A stretch of 64,000 bases of DNA from Vibrio penaeicida (GCF_030689305.1 NZ_JAUYVM010000014.1:62001-126000), one strand, 5' to 3'. Numbered from the stretch's first letter, positions 1-9,001 are shown. A program made the numbers and translations. The notes: generated by a model not told the origin, from the sequence alone.

Positions 1-1
1 G

Positions 2-112
2 CTATTGGGAAGCCGTATCCCAGTTAACATCGCAGAGTTGTTCATCATCTTTATTTTGCGCACACTCATTACGCTTCCAGTTATTGCGGGTATCGCGCAT
101 CTAATTTTTTAA
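2..112 (+). CDS. C-terminal fragment of a membrane protein (5' end outside window)
   Basis: An open frame enters from the left edge and runs 36 codons to a TAA at 110-112. The visible residues are strongly hydrophobic (SRIPVNIAELFIIFILRTLI, then a second apolar stretch ending GIAHLIF), so this is most likely the last transmembrane segment or two of an inner-membrane protein. I do not recognise the family from this tail. The frame is supported by the stop being followed directly by a tandem repeat and a strong terminator. The start and the bulk of the protein are outside the window. Confidence 0.6.
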   Translation, partial: LLGSRIPVNIAELFIIFILRTLITLPVIAGIAHLIF

Positions 113-195
113 ATACAGACTTTTTAAGTGAAAGTTTTCTAAGTACTGATTTCCTATGTACAGACTTTCTAAGTACAGGCTTTCTCAGTACAGAT
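113..195. repeat. Degenerate 15-bp tandem repeat, about 5.5 units
   Basis: Units read ATACAGACTTTTTAA, GTGAAAGTTTTCTAA, GTACTGATTTCCTAT, GTACAGACTTTCTAA, GTACAGGCTTTCTCA and a partial GTACAGAT. They begin right after the stop codon of the upstream gene and end 15 bp before its terminator, so they lie in the transcribed 3' untranslated region. Similar repeats occupy the same kind of position at 4812-4843 and 41052-41115. Confidence 0.8.
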
Positions 196-210
196 AATAA
201 AACGCCCCTA

Positions 211-239
211 ATACCCCCTGATATTTCAGGGGGTATTTT
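211..239 (+). terminator. Intrinsic terminator of the upstream membrane-protein gene
   Basis: A perfect 11-bp stem, ATACCCCCTGA (211-221) with TCAGGGGGTAT (226-236), a TATT loop and a short T-run. It follows the partial gene at the left edge. Confidence 0.85.
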
Positions 240-618
240 GTAAAATCCAATACTCTCTTACACTTTTTCTTGTCTTCAATACGACTACTGAAAAATGGCA
301 TAAAATCACTATTATTCATTTGGTTACGCACCAGTATTAGTGATTTTATTATCATTAACTTTACCGAACTCCGCTCTATTGCCTTCTCTTGTTTGTTTTT
401 CAAAATGCTCAAATTAAAATGCGAGCAAACATAAACTGTGACAACGCATTGATATAAACGTATCAACCAATTGAAAGTCACTTTATTTTTGCTATTAGTT
501 ATCTCTAAAGTATATGGACTTACCATTATTGCGTTATTTATCAATAAATAACCTGTTAAGCCTAGTACTTTTCAGAATGTACGACGTACGCTTCCTGTTA
601 ACAAAATGGAATTAAATA
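240..618. other. Intergenic region upstream of the STAND regulator
   Basis: 379 bp of AT-rich sequence. It must contain the promoter of the regulator beginning at 619, but no convincing -35/-10 pair stands out. A 119-codon reverse open frame here (185-544) overlaps the terminator and has no ribosome binding site, so I do not call it. Confidence 0.4.
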
Positions 619-3600
619 ATGGGTTCAAAAGATGGTCGTTTGCCATTAAATGGTGACTTGCTTAAGCAATTAAGGAAGCAAAAAGGGCTGAGCCAAGAAA
701 GGCTAGCCGAGCAATGCGCAGAAAGCCGATTGTATGTCTCTTTATCTTCAATAAAACGTGCCGAATCTGGCAACAGTATTTTGTATCGAACCGCGAAAGA
801 ACTGGCTACGTTTTACTCGGTGGAAGTAGAAGACCTCATCCAAAACTCAGCCCCGATACTACAAAAAAAATTGTCGACCATACCGGAACACACTCATCAA
901 GTTTTACGGCTTTCGATAGAGGTTGATAATGAGTCTCTAAAATCCGAAGTAGAAAAGCTAAATGATCGATCCAATTGCTATTACATAGCAGAGGAAGGGC
1001 TTCTTGAGTTTGGTTGGTATTCACGTTCTAGTGATGAATTTGTATTCGAGCGTATTCGTCGACTATGCGCGATGCTGCAATTTACGCTAAAAAGTCACGT
1101 TCGTATGTTTGTTGAAAGCAGCCCAACTAATGAACAGTTCACTGCCCAGAACACTCGGGTTAGCCAGCGTGCTAAGCAATTGCTTTCCCAAATCACTTGG
1201 GGAGATATCGTTGCATGCCCATGCTTTGTGTCGTCCAATTGTGCAAGACCACGGAATGTATTCTTACCCGAACAGCCAGAATTTAAAGATTGGCGTATTG
1301 TGTCAATGTGCCAGGTACAAACAGACTATTTTGTAGGGCGTCAATATGAGTTAACTCAGCTAAGCTCTACCCTTTCCCACTTATACGATAACCACACAGG
1401 CAGTACCGTCTGCTTAACGGGTATGGCTGGAATCGGTAAAACGAGACTCCTTCACAAATTCATCGAAATACTTGAACATAAAAATTGCGCTCCGGTACGG
1501 GTTCAAATATTAAATTTTGGTGTGGTGAACTCCCTTATCCCTACGGTTAATTTGATTCGTTCATTATTTGGCTTCACACCAGAAGATGACGGTAACTACA
1601 TAAGACAATCCATCGCTATTTCACCGATTGCATCTTCTCATCACCTTTTCATTTACTGGCTGATGGGCCTAAAACTGTATGAGTCGGAACAACGTCTTTT
1701 AGATGTAATGGAACATTCCGCTCGTAACAGAGCAATCACAGAAAGCATTAATCAGCTCCTTTCACACCGACCAGCTCATCTTACCCAACTCGTGATTACC
1801 GTTGAGGATTTACATTGGGCAAATGATCTTCTTCTGTCCATTATTCAAATTTTATCCTCATTAACGAACAGGTTCCCGTTAATACTCATTCTGACATTTC
1901 GTTCTGAGCATCATTTGGTTAACGCTCCAGATTGGTTCCAATCAGCGACAACAATTGCACTCAAGCCACTCAACATGGATGAATCGATACAATTGGCAAA
2001 CTGGATGGCACCAGGAAACCAAGAGGCCATCCAACGCTGTGTAGAGAAAGCGAGCGGGCACCCGCTCTTCTTAAGGCAGTCCTTACTCTGCTCACGCTTA
2101 GGTAGCGATGTACCTGAATCTTTAGAACACCTTGTCGTGGTTCAACTATACAAACTCGATGCCAATAACCTTTCTGCGATAAAAGCGGCTTCCGTATTCG
2201 GACAGTGCTTCAACTTGGAACAACTTCAGTTTGTTTTAGATGATGAGCATTACTACCCAAGAACCTTGTTAGAGCACGGTTTAATTAAGCATTCTGACCA
2301 AGGCTTTATGTTCCATCACGATCTCATTTGTTCAGCGGTACAAAGCCAACTTTCCGATAGTGAAAGGCGGTTGCTGAACGAGCACTGTGCTAAGTGGTTT
2401 GAAGAAAGGGATAAAAAGCAGTTTGCACTCCACTCAAAAAGAGCGCAGTGCAAAGATGCCTTTACGATCCTGATTAAAAGTGCCAAAGAATACATCGGCA
2501 GTTTTCAGTTTGAGCAAGCTTTGGAACTGATTGAAGAAGCCATTGAAATTGTTCCCAAAAGTGAAACAGCGTACGCACTAAACTTAAAAGGAAATTGCCT
2601 GTATTCAATGGGGAAAGTGAAAGAGTGCATTCATTTTCTGGAACTGGCCGTTAATCAAAACACCGACTCCAATGCTTCCAGCCAATATTTCATTGATTTG
2701 GCTAACCCATATCAGGTGGTTGACGCCATCGACAAAGCTTTGTCCATACTGCAAACCGCACAGAACATTTCGGAGCCAACACAGCAATACGCTCAATTGT
2801 CTGAAGTGCATTCAATGAGAGGGAATATTCTATTCCCAACAGGAAATATTGAATCCTGTGAGCAAGAGCATCAAAAAGCACTCCACTACAGCATTAAAGC
2901 AAATAGCCCTAAAGCAAAAGCAAAAGCCTTAAGTGGGTTGGGAGATTGTGAATACCTAAAAGGCAACATGATTAACGCCCACAACAACTTCAAAGAAAGC
3001 TTGAAGATATGTGAAGAAAACCAATATTTAGAAATCGAAGCATCCAATCGATACATGCTTGCGACAACCTTGATCTACCAACTGGACACATCACAAGCGC
3101 TTGCTCAATCTCAGCAATCTGCCACGCTTGCCTACTTAACAGGAAATCGTCGTGCAGAGATTGTTTCCCGACTAACGGCCGCTTGGGTACTGCTTGATTA
3201 CAACGCACTGGACCAGGCAGAGAATGAAATCAATATGGCACTCGCCATCGCAAAAGAGTTTAACGCTGTCCGCTTCATCGCATGTTTAATGGAAACCAAG
3301 GCGCGCCTTAAGTGGTATCAGAATGATGCAATTAAAGCTCGTGAGTACATAGAAGTTGGGCTCAATTTGGTTGAAGAAAACAACTTACACGCCTTTATTG
3401 GCCCTTGGCTAAGTGCAACTAAAGCCATGGTCAGCACATTCTGGCAAGAGAGTAGAAATGCGTTGGAGCAAGGTGAAAAGTGGCTAAAACAGCCTTGTGC
3501 TGGTCACAACTCTTTAAGGTTCTACCAACAAAGCATTCGCACCGCATGGAATTTGAAAGACCGTGCTCTCCTTGAAAAATACCGAGATCAACTGTGTCAG

Positions 3601-3780
3601 TGTTGCGAGCCTTCACCATGGCGTGAGTTTTACATTGAGCAAGCAGACGTTATGCTTGGTGTGTTAACACAAGAGAGAACGAAAACAGAACTTGAAGCGT
3701 TTAATTCAAAAGCAAGAGAATTACATATGCTCCAGGCTCAAATATCTCTAAATGAATACGATGCAATACCTTCATTCTAG
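619..3780 (+). CDS. XRE-HTH / STAND ATPase / TPR transcriptional regulator
   Basis: A 1053-residue multidomain signalling protein. Residues ~12-66 form an XRE-type helix-turn-helix (LLKQLRKQKGLSQERLAEQC). A P-loop ATPase of the AAA_16/STAND type follows, with 'FVGRQ' at ~238, Walker A GMAGIGKT (~268-275) and a Walker B-like LVITVEDLHW (~392-401). Residues ~610-1000 are helical tetratricopeptide-like repeats. STAND proteins of this design (MalT-, AfsR- or adenylate-cyclase-associated type) act as ligand- or partner-activated switches, with the TPR part as sensor; its target genes are not evident. The predicted start has only a weak ribosome site (TGGAAT) upstream. It stands alone, ending convergently with the cystatin-like gene. 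It is cytoplasmic, with no membrane segments. Confidence 0.85.
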   Translation: MGSKDGRLPLNGDLLKQLRKQKGLSQERLAEQCAESRLYVSLSSIKRAESGNSILYRTAKELATFYSVEVEDLIQNSAPILQKKLSTIPEHTHQVLRLSIEVDNESLKSEVEKLNDRSNCYYIAEEGLLEFGWYSRSSDEFVFERIRRLCAMLQFTLKSHVRMFVESSPTNEQFTAQNTRVSQRAKQLLSQITWGDIVACPCFVSSNCARPRNVFLPEQPEFKDWRIVSMCQVQTDYFVGRQYELTQLSSTLSHLYDNHTGSTVCLTGMAGIGKTRLLHKFIEILEHKNCAPVRVQILNFGVVNSLIPTVNLIRSLFGFTPEDDGNYIRQSIAISPIASSHHLFIYWLMGLKLYESEQRLLDVMEHSARNRAITESINQLLSHRPAHLTQLVITVEDLHWANDLLLSIIQILSSLTNRFPLILILTFRSEHHLVNAPDWFQSATTIALKPLNMDESIQLANWMAPGNQEAIQRCVEKASGHPLFLRQSLLCSRLGSDVPESLEHLVVVQLYKLDANNLSAIKAASVFGQCFNLEQLQFVLDDEHYYPRTLLEHGLIKHSDQGFMFHHDLICSAVQSQLSDSERRLLNEHCAKWFEERDKKQFALHSKRAQCKDAFTILIKSAKEYIGSFQFEQALELIEEAIEIVPKSETAYALNLKGNCLYSMGKVKECIHFLELAVNQNTDSNASSQYFIDLANPYQVVDAIDKALSILQTAQNISEPTQQYAQLSEVHSMRGNILFPTGNIESCEQEHQKALHYSIKANSPKAKAKALSGLGDCEYLKGNMINAHNNFKESLKICEENQYLEIEASNRYMLATTLIYQLDTSQALAQSQQSATLAYLTGNRRAEIVSRLTAAWVLLDYNALDQAENEINMALAIAKEFNAVRFIACLMETKARLKWYQNDAIKAREYIEVGLNLVEENNLHAFIGPWLSATKAMVSTFWQESRNALEQGEKWLKQPCAGHNSLRFYQQSIRTAWNLKDRALLEKYRDQLCQCCEPSPWREFYIEQADVMLGVLTQERTKTELEAFNSKARELHMLQAQISLNEYDAIPSF

Positions 3781-3810
3781 GTAGGTAACAGACTCAAATT
3801 CGCAATAAGA

Positions 3811-3858
3811 TCTCCCGATTCTTTGAGCATCCCCCATCGCACTCAAAGAACCGGGAGA
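3811..3858. terminator. Bidirectional hairpin between convergent genes
   Basis: A long imperfect stem, TCTCCCG-A-TTCTTTGAG (3811-3827) with CTCAAAGAA-C-CGGGAGA (3842-3858), lies between the stop of the STAND regulator and the stop of the reverse gene at 3865. There is no clear T-run on either side, so its terminator role is inferred from position. Confidence 0.6.
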
Positions 3859-3864
3859 AATATA

Positions 3865-4566
3865 CTAAACCTTTTCCAATAATACGGCTTTTAAGATCTC
3901 ACCTGTGTCTGCGCCAATTTGTACTTGAGTACCTAAATCGGAAACAAAGGTCCAAACAGGTTCTTTTACTTCCGGTGTTAGCACTTTACTCAGCGAGAGC
4001 TTGATGAACTTACTTCCCCAATTCCCTGTGTAAAACACTTCTATCGCTTGCTTGTAATCAAACTTATACCCTTCGATAATCGCAAGACCGAGTGGGCAGA
4101 TAACTTGAGTGGCGTGCGTCAGCCCTACGCCTCTTTCCGCTTGATAGTATTGGTAACACTCATTTCCATCGCGTACTAATCGCTCAAACCCTAATACATC
4201 CTCAGCTGATTCCCCTGCATTATTGCGAAGGCTTGCTTTCAGGCTGACTAATTCAAATTGATCCACCTTTTGGCTTTCAACCATTTTCGGTTCTTCAATA
4301 CGCTGGATGTTAGTGATGTAAGGCTTTCCATCTAAAGGCGCAAACATCGAAACCCAAGAAAAGTAATGAAGTGTTGGCTCATCGATCAAGTTTGCTTTAC
4401 ATAGGTACCGATAATTTACGCCAGCTACAACTTGCGATTGCACTTCCATAGGTTCGTAATTCACACCGACAAAACCTTCAAGAGCAGAATTAAAAACCGC
4501 TTTATCTTCTAAGTTGAGCTTACGAAAATTGGACCAGCCACCGAGCGTAGAACCAAACTGAGACAT
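3865..4566 (-). CDS. Stefin/cystatin-like domain protein
   Basis: A 233-residue protein without signal peptide. The N-terminal ~85 residues carry the hallmarks of the cystatin fold inhibitors of papain-like cysteine proteases. There is a GG-W near the N-terminus (GGWSNF), then the QVVAG loop in SQVVAGVNYRY (stefins have SQVVAGTNYF), and a later FAPLDGKPYITN strand that matches the second stefin loop (SLPHENKPLTLSN). The C-terminal half is less clear; it ends in a PepSY-like strand pair (EPVWTFVSDL ... ADTGEIL). No lipobox or secretion signal is visible, so a cytoplasmic role or non-classical export is open. Inhibitory activity is inferred from the motif only. The gene lies downstream of, and on the same strand as, the FAD oxidoreductase, but a terminator separates them. 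Confidence 0.7.
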   Translation of the reverse strand: MSQFGSTLGGWSNFRKLNLEDKAVFNSALEGFVGVNYEPMEVQSQVVAGVNYRYLCKANLIDEPTLHYFSWVSMFAPLDGKPYITNIQRIEEPKMVESQKVDQFELVSLKASLRNNAGESAEDVLGFERLVRDGNECYQYYQAERGVGLTHATQVICPLGLAIIEGYKFDYKQAIEVFYTGNWGSKFIKLSLSKVLTPEVKEPVWTFVSDLGTQVQIGADTGEILKAVLLEKV

Positions 4567-4642
4567 GAGTATTTCCTTTTACATGGATTGATTGAAATTA
4601 GGGTCTACTGACCTTTCGCAGTTGTTTATTGGCGCACTCATG

Positions 4643-4694
4643 TTTTCCTTAACGCATTGCATGAACTCAACCAACAGCAACAGGTTAAGGAAAA
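4643..4694. promoter_or_regulatory. 11-bp perfect inverted repeat upstream of the cystatin-like gene
   Basis: TTTTCCTTAAC (4643-4653) and GTTAAGGAAAA (4684-4694) are perfect inverted copies separated by 30 bp, 77-128 bp upstream of the reverse gene starting at 4566. They could be a pair of operator half-sites or a long-looped leader hairpin. It lacks a T-run on either strand, which argues against a terminator. Confidence 0.45.
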
Positions 4695-4732
4695 TAGCGA
4701 ATCTAGTCTGGTTCACTTTGGTATCACTTAAC

Positions 4733-4773
4733 AAAAAAACCACCCACTGCTCCAACAAAGAACAAAGGGTGGT
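4733..4773 (-). terminator. Intrinsic terminator of the FAD oxidoreductase gene
   Basis: On the reverse strand ACCACCC and GGGTGGT form a 7-bp stem around a 21-nt loop, followed by seven T residues. It lies 91 bp beyond the stop of the gene at 4864-6642. Confidence 0.75.
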
Positions 4774-4811
4774 AATGGAAAATCAATGTATTGAATTGCA
4801 TCTGCGAGCAT

Positions 4812-4843
4812 ATACGCTTAACGGGTATATGCGTTAACAGGTA
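4812..4843. repeat. Two 16-bp tandem units in the 3' UTR of the FAD oxidoreductase
   Basis: ATACGCTTAACGGGTA (4812-4827) is followed directly by TATGCGTTAACAGGTA (4828-4843), 12 of 16 positions alike. They lie between the stop codon (reverse strand, 4864) and the terminator at 4733-4773, the same position as the repeats at 113-195 and 41052-41115. Confidence 0.55.
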
Positions 4844-4863
4844 TAGAGGTATCTCACTTTGGC

Positions 4864-6642
4864 TTAGATTGTCTTAAGCAAGCTATCCACCGCATTGCGA
4901 GCTTGTTTCCAACACGTTTCCTGCAACCCTACTTCAGCACACCATGAGCCCGCGTAAACAATGGGTGCAAATCCATTTTCGCGAACGTTAGTCGGAAGAT
5001 TTTCATGATACTTGTTGATTTCAGTCTGACTTGTGTGAGCATCGCGGTCGTAGACGTTATGCGCAAAATAGAAAATCGCTTTGTTGTCTTCACGCCCAAG
5101 TAGGTTCTTTGTGTTTGTTTGAGCGAGGTGATCCTGAGTCGACTTAGGCAGCTCGGTTAGTTCAGTGCCACATAAGAATTCCAAATTCTTGTTTGAATCC
5201 ACGGTACGCAATACAAACTTGTCGTTAACTGGGTGAGTCGGATTCAGAGTAACGAAATAGCTCAACTCTGGTGCGTGTTTGACTTTCGGGTTACACCAAT
5301 CATTTTGATGTCTATTCTCTTGGAAGGTAATGCTGTAAGGCAGCATCGTTTCACCATGTCTAATGGACACGTTAAACGTGCGCCAGCTGTTCACATTCGA
5401 AGAAATCACACTATTGTCTGTATGAACAATGCCAATGCTTTGCGTGTATTTCACCCGACCTAGAATAGGTTCAAGCGTATTACCTTGCTCAGAATGCTTG
5501 GCATTAAAAGCAACCTGCATAAGCGCGTGGTTAGCGTGAATAGTACTGACCATGGCGTCGAAGTTAATTTGTGAAAGTTTGTTGTGCTCTTCTCTCTTAT
5601 CAACGAGCGGCGAGACCACACTTTCAATAGTAAACCCAGTGTCCGTCGTGCGGAATTTTGCATCTACATTGGTGTGAATAGACAACTTAAGATTTTCTGA
5701 ATCGTTGTTGTAACCATTAATTAAATAAGACGTTAGGTGCTCAATCCATTTCTTTGTTCCACCAACAAAGTAGCGTCTGTCTGGGAATTTCTCGCCCTTC
5801 TTTTTGCCTTCTTGATAGCGGAAATAACCAAATGGTGACGCCAATGGAAGGTGCTGCGGTCCTTTGTCTGTCGTAAAGAACATCGCCGCCACTCTTGGAT
5901 AAAACAGGTTGTCACGCATTTCAACAATAAGCTTGGCCAACTCGGCACCCGATAAATCAGCTAGCGACGGCTGTTGACGAATGGCATTGTAAGCCTCGAC
6001 ACATATTTCAAATTCAGGTGAGGCTTTTAAAGCCTCAGGATACCCTTCAGCCAACGCAATCAACGCAGTAAAGAAAGTATGCAGTTCGATATTCCAAGCG
6101 GTACTTTGCTTGGCGGGGTCCTCACTCATTTCAGTGCCGTATGCCACTAATGCGGTGAAAACGGTACCAAGATCAGTGTCGGTCAGGCTGAACCGACGTT
6201 CCATCGGACGGTTGATAGGTAAGTGTTCATCGTCAGTATAGACGTAGCGATTGTCTTCCGAGAAAAAACACGCCGTATCTTCAATAGGCTTCAGGTTTTC
6301 ATCACTGTAATAGCCGGTTTTTTCCATTACTTCTTTTAATGTGCTGTACATACTTAGGTTGATGTCGTTAACACCCATGTCTGCCCAGCGAGCCAACGTT
6401 TTTGGTTCTATTTTGTTTCCTTCGCTGTCTACACTGCTCGTCTCACCAAGATCCAAAACGACCGTGTGCGCGTTACCACCCAGCTCAGCGGCTTTTTCAA
6501 TCAAATGGACGTGGTACTGACCTTGGTGATTATCTGAATTCTTTTGACCCAATTTTTGAAGCAGGTAATAACATGTCGCGAGGCCCGATGTCCCACCACC
6601 GACTACTGCGATATTTGTAACGTTTCCGCATTCATGTTGCAT
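4864..6642 (-). CDS. FAD-dependent amine-oxidase-like oxidoreductase
   Basis: A 592-residue flavoprotein. An N-terminal Rossmann dinucleotide-binding motif is clear (IAVVGGGTSGLATCYYL, residues ~11-27), followed by an acidic residue at the end of the second strand (HLIEKAAELGGNAHT), as in NAD(P)/FAD-binding proteins. The C-terminal YAGSWCAEVGLQE resembles the FAD-proximal GxxW/A-x-G region of flavin amine oxidases and phytoene-desaturase-like enzymes. The substrate is unknown. It lacks a signal peptide and membrane segments. It is a single-gene transcript ending in its own terminator; the neighbouring cystatin-like gene lies downstream on the same strand. The family assignment is good, but the enzyme function is not determined. 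Confidence 0.75.
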   Translation of the reverse strand: MQHECGNVTNIAVVGGGTSGLATCYYLLQKLGQKNSDNHQGQYHVHLIEKAAELGGNAHTVVLDLGETSSVDSEGNKIEPKTLARWADMGVNDINLSMYSTLKEVMEKTGYYSDENLKPIEDTACFFSEDNRYVYTDDEHLPINRPMERRFSLTDTDLGTVFTALVAYGTEMSEDPAKQSTAWNIELHTFFTALIALAEGYPEALKASPEFEICVEAYNAIRQQPSLADLSGAELAKLIVEMRDNLFYPRVAAMFFTTDKGPQHLPLASPFGYFRYQEGKKKGEKFPDRRYFVGGTKKWIEHLTSYLINGYNNDSENLKLSIHTNVDAKFRTTDTGFTIESVVSPLVDKREEHNKLSQINFDAMVSTIHANHALMQVAFNAKHSEQGNTLEPILGRVKYTQSIGIVHTDNSVISSNVNSWRTFNVSIRHGETMLPYSITFQENRHQNDWCNPKVKHAPELSYFVTLNPTHPVNDKFVLRTVDSNKNLEFLCGTELTELPKSTQDHLAQTNTKNLLGREDNKAIFYFAHNVYDRDAHTSQTEINKYHENLPTNVRENGFAPIVYAGSWCAEVGLQETCWKQARNAVDSLLKTI

Positions 6643-6779
6643 GGTTAACTTTCCCTATTATCGATTCGAAGCCAATTTTCGCTGTTAGCGTTTCATCAAT
6701 AGGGTATCGGTTCAGTGAAAAGTAAACAGTGTCAGTTTAGTCTCAGATGAATACTTAAACACCGTTCTAAATACAAAAA

Positions 6780-6804
6780 AGCCACCTCGTTTTTTGAGGT
6801 GGCT
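6780..6804 (-). terminator. Intrinsic terminator of the chemoreceptor gene
   Basis: AGCCACCTC (6780-6788) pairs perfectly with GAGGTGGCT (6796-6804) around a 7-nt loop. On the reverse strand it is followed by a T-run. Confidence 0.9.
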
Positions 6805-6817
6805 GAAACATGGGAGG

Positions 6818-8830
6818 TTATACTCGGAACTGGGCGACCATGCCTTCTAGCTCTTTCACTTTATTGTAAAGATTTCTTGTTGATTCAGAGCTTTGTTGCG
6901 TTTTCTCCACTGAAGAGTAAGCAATTTGGCTAACTTGTGCGATGTCGTGTGCCATCTCTTGAGTGGCTGTCGATTGCTCTTCTCCTGCGGTGGCAATCGA
7001 ATGAATCATATTGTTCACGTCATTGGCGCGTTCAACAATTTGTTCCAGCGCATCACCGGCTGAATTCGACAATTGCACCCCTTCCGTAACCAGTTGAGTA
7101 CCCTCGCCCATTCTTTCTACCGCAGTACGAGTTTCACTTTGAATTGAGGTTATAAGGCTACTGACTTCCTCTGTGGCTTTAGAGGTGCGCTCTGCCAAGC
7201 CTCGAACTTCATCCGCGACCACAGCAAAACCTCTACCAAGCTCTCCGGCGCGCGCCGCTTCAATCGCAGCATTCAGTGCTAGGAGGTTGGTTTGCTCTGC
7301 AATATCATTAATGACTTTAATCACATCACCAATCTCTTCCCCTTTCCTGCCTAGGCTATCAACCGTGGCAGCGGATTCGTTAACGACATCTGCTATTCTT
7401 TGCATTCCATGCACCGTCTCCTGCATTAACTTGCCCCCTTCGCTGGCAACATTGCCTGCTTCTTGAGAGCTTTGTGCTGCGTCAGATGACTGCATGGCGA
7501 CTTCACGCACTGTTCCGCTCATTTGTTCAACGGCACTGGCAATCAATGCGGCTTTATCCGCTTGCAATTGGATATCGCTGGCTACCTGGTTGCTGATGCT
7601 ATCCACTTGTTTGGTGTTGGATGTTACTTCGCTTGCCACACCCGAAATGCCTGAAACTAAGTCCTTTAGCGAGGCTTGCATGCCATCAATCGATTTTGCG
7701 AGTAAGCCGATTTCATCTTCGATGGTTTCGTTGATCGCTGGAGAGGTGAGATTCCCGTCGGCAATTTGATTCGCTTTTTCGGAGATAGCGTGAATGCGTC
7801 GGTTAATAACACGGGTAATCATAACTGCAACCGCCGTGCCTACGCTAATCACAACGAGTGCGTTAACCGAAAGCCACATCACAATCTGGTTCATCTTGTC
7901 ATTAACCGAAGCAATATCTTGGGTTACATCACTTTTTTCTTCTTTCGAAGAGCGATCCAAGATTTCTTCTAATGGCAGTACCACGGAATCTTCAAGCTCG
8001 TCGACAAGCGCAATTGCAGCCTTTTTAGCGGCAGGATCATAGCTTGAAAATACTTTGTTGGCTGTTTTTAGAATCTCATCGTAGTAGGTTTCAATTTGCG
8101 ATATGGCTTTTACCTCTTCAGCACGCCTCTCCAAAGGCTTCAGTTTATCGAGGTAACTATTGAACGATTTTGAGCCCCCTTCAAATGACTCCCGTGCTGA
8201 AAGGTCTCCCATGATATACGCATTGAGAGAAGCGACCATATCTCCCGATGCATCGATCATTTCAAGATAGTATCGAACGCCTGGGAGATCATCATTCAAA
8301 GACTCATTGAGGTTCGTCGTGTTGAATGCATCAGCGTATTCTTCCTCTTTCATTTTATCGAGAAGATCTTCAAGCGGGTTACCGACATTTCGCGTTAAAT
8401 TTTGTGCCCAAAGCCTCGCTTCCTGCTCCGTCGCTGGCGAGTATTTAGCAAAGACCTCGCTCTCAATTGAACGAATGTATTGATCAGCTAATTTTCTGAT
8501 CTTCGCCATTTTGTCTTTTTCAGCTTGAGTGGTTGATTCTAGCGAATAGAGTATTCTGTAATTATTCTCAAAATTCTTCACGCTCTTCCTAAAGCTATTA
8601 GCTTCGTTTTGCTCTCCATTTAAGTATTCCAACGCATAAGTCTGCATATCTGCCACTTTGTCGTTGACGTTCAAATACGCGAGTACGCCAGGCACATTAT
8701 CAGATTCTATTTTTTCTGCGAGTTTCGCTGAGTCTTGGACTGCCGACCAAACGATATAGGTAAGCACTAGAGTTGTGAGGAGTATGAAGGAAAAACCTGC
8801 ATACAACATTTGAGTGAGTTTTAAGTTCAT
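6818..8830 (-). CDS. Methyl-accepting chemotaxis protein
   Basis: A 670-residue transmembrane chemoreceptor. TM1 is at ~8-28 and TM2 at ~312-334. The periplasmic region between them is about 280 residues, almost wholly helical and rich in D/E/K, with two similar halves. That size and makeup fit the helical bimodular (HBM) sensor class, which binds organic acids in known members; the ligand here is unknown. A HAMP linker (~335-388) follows, then the MA signalling hairpin with the invariant tip sequence EQTNLLALNAAIEAARAGE at ~510-530 that contacts CheA/CheW. No C-terminal CheR-binding pentapeptide is seen (it ends AQFRV). It is transcribed alone and has its own terminator. Confidence 0.95.
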   Translation of the reverse strand: MNLKLTQMLYAGFSFILLTTLVLTYIVWSAVQDSAKLAEKIESDNVPGVLAYLNVNDKVADMQTYALEYLNGEQNEANSFRKSVKNFENNYRILYSLESTTQAEKDKMAKIRKLADQYIRSIESEVFAKYSPATEQEARLWAQNLTRNVGNPLEDLLDKMKEEEYADAFNTTNLNESLNDDLPGVRYYLEMIDASGDMVASLNAYIMGDLSARESFEGGSKSFNSYLDKLKPLERRAEEVKAISQIETYYDEILKTANKVFSSYDPAAKKAAIALVDELEDSVVLPLEEILDRSSKEEKSDVTQDIASVNDKMNQIVMWLSVNALVVISVGTAVAVMITRVINRRIHAISEKANQIADGNLTSPAINETIEDEIGLLAKSIDGMQASLKDLVSGISGVASEVTSNTKQVDSISNQVASDIQLQADKAALIASAVEQMSGTVREVAMQSSDAAQSSQEAGNVASEGGKLMQETVHGMQRIADVVNESAATVDSLGRKGEEIGDVIKVINDIAEQTNLLALNAAIEAARAGELGRGFAVVADEVRGLAERTSKATEEVSSLITSIQSETRTAVERMGEGTQLVTEGVQLSNSAGDALEQIVERANDVNNMIHSIATAGEEQSTATQEMAHDIAQVSQIAYSSVEKTQQSSESTRNLYNKVKELEGMVAQFRV

Positions 8831-9001
8831 TATGATACCAAAGCACTTCTTTTGGGATGGTGATGTATTTCATGGTGGTTACAGTCGATAGACCGTATCG
8901 CGGAGTATGCGGTGGGAATGATGCGTTTCAATGAACAAAAATTTAAGAATGAACAAACATCTCGAAATAGTGAGAGTGTTACATGCAGTCTCTAATATGA
9001 C

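Noticed and set aside
185..544. 119-codon reverse open frame at the left edge
   Set aside because: It runs through the terminator and tandem repeat, has no ribosome site and an implausible composition.
4592..4837. 81-codon forward frame between the cystatin-like and FAD genes
   Set aside because: It crosses the inverted repeat and the terminator of the reverse gene; no ribosome site and no family resemblance.
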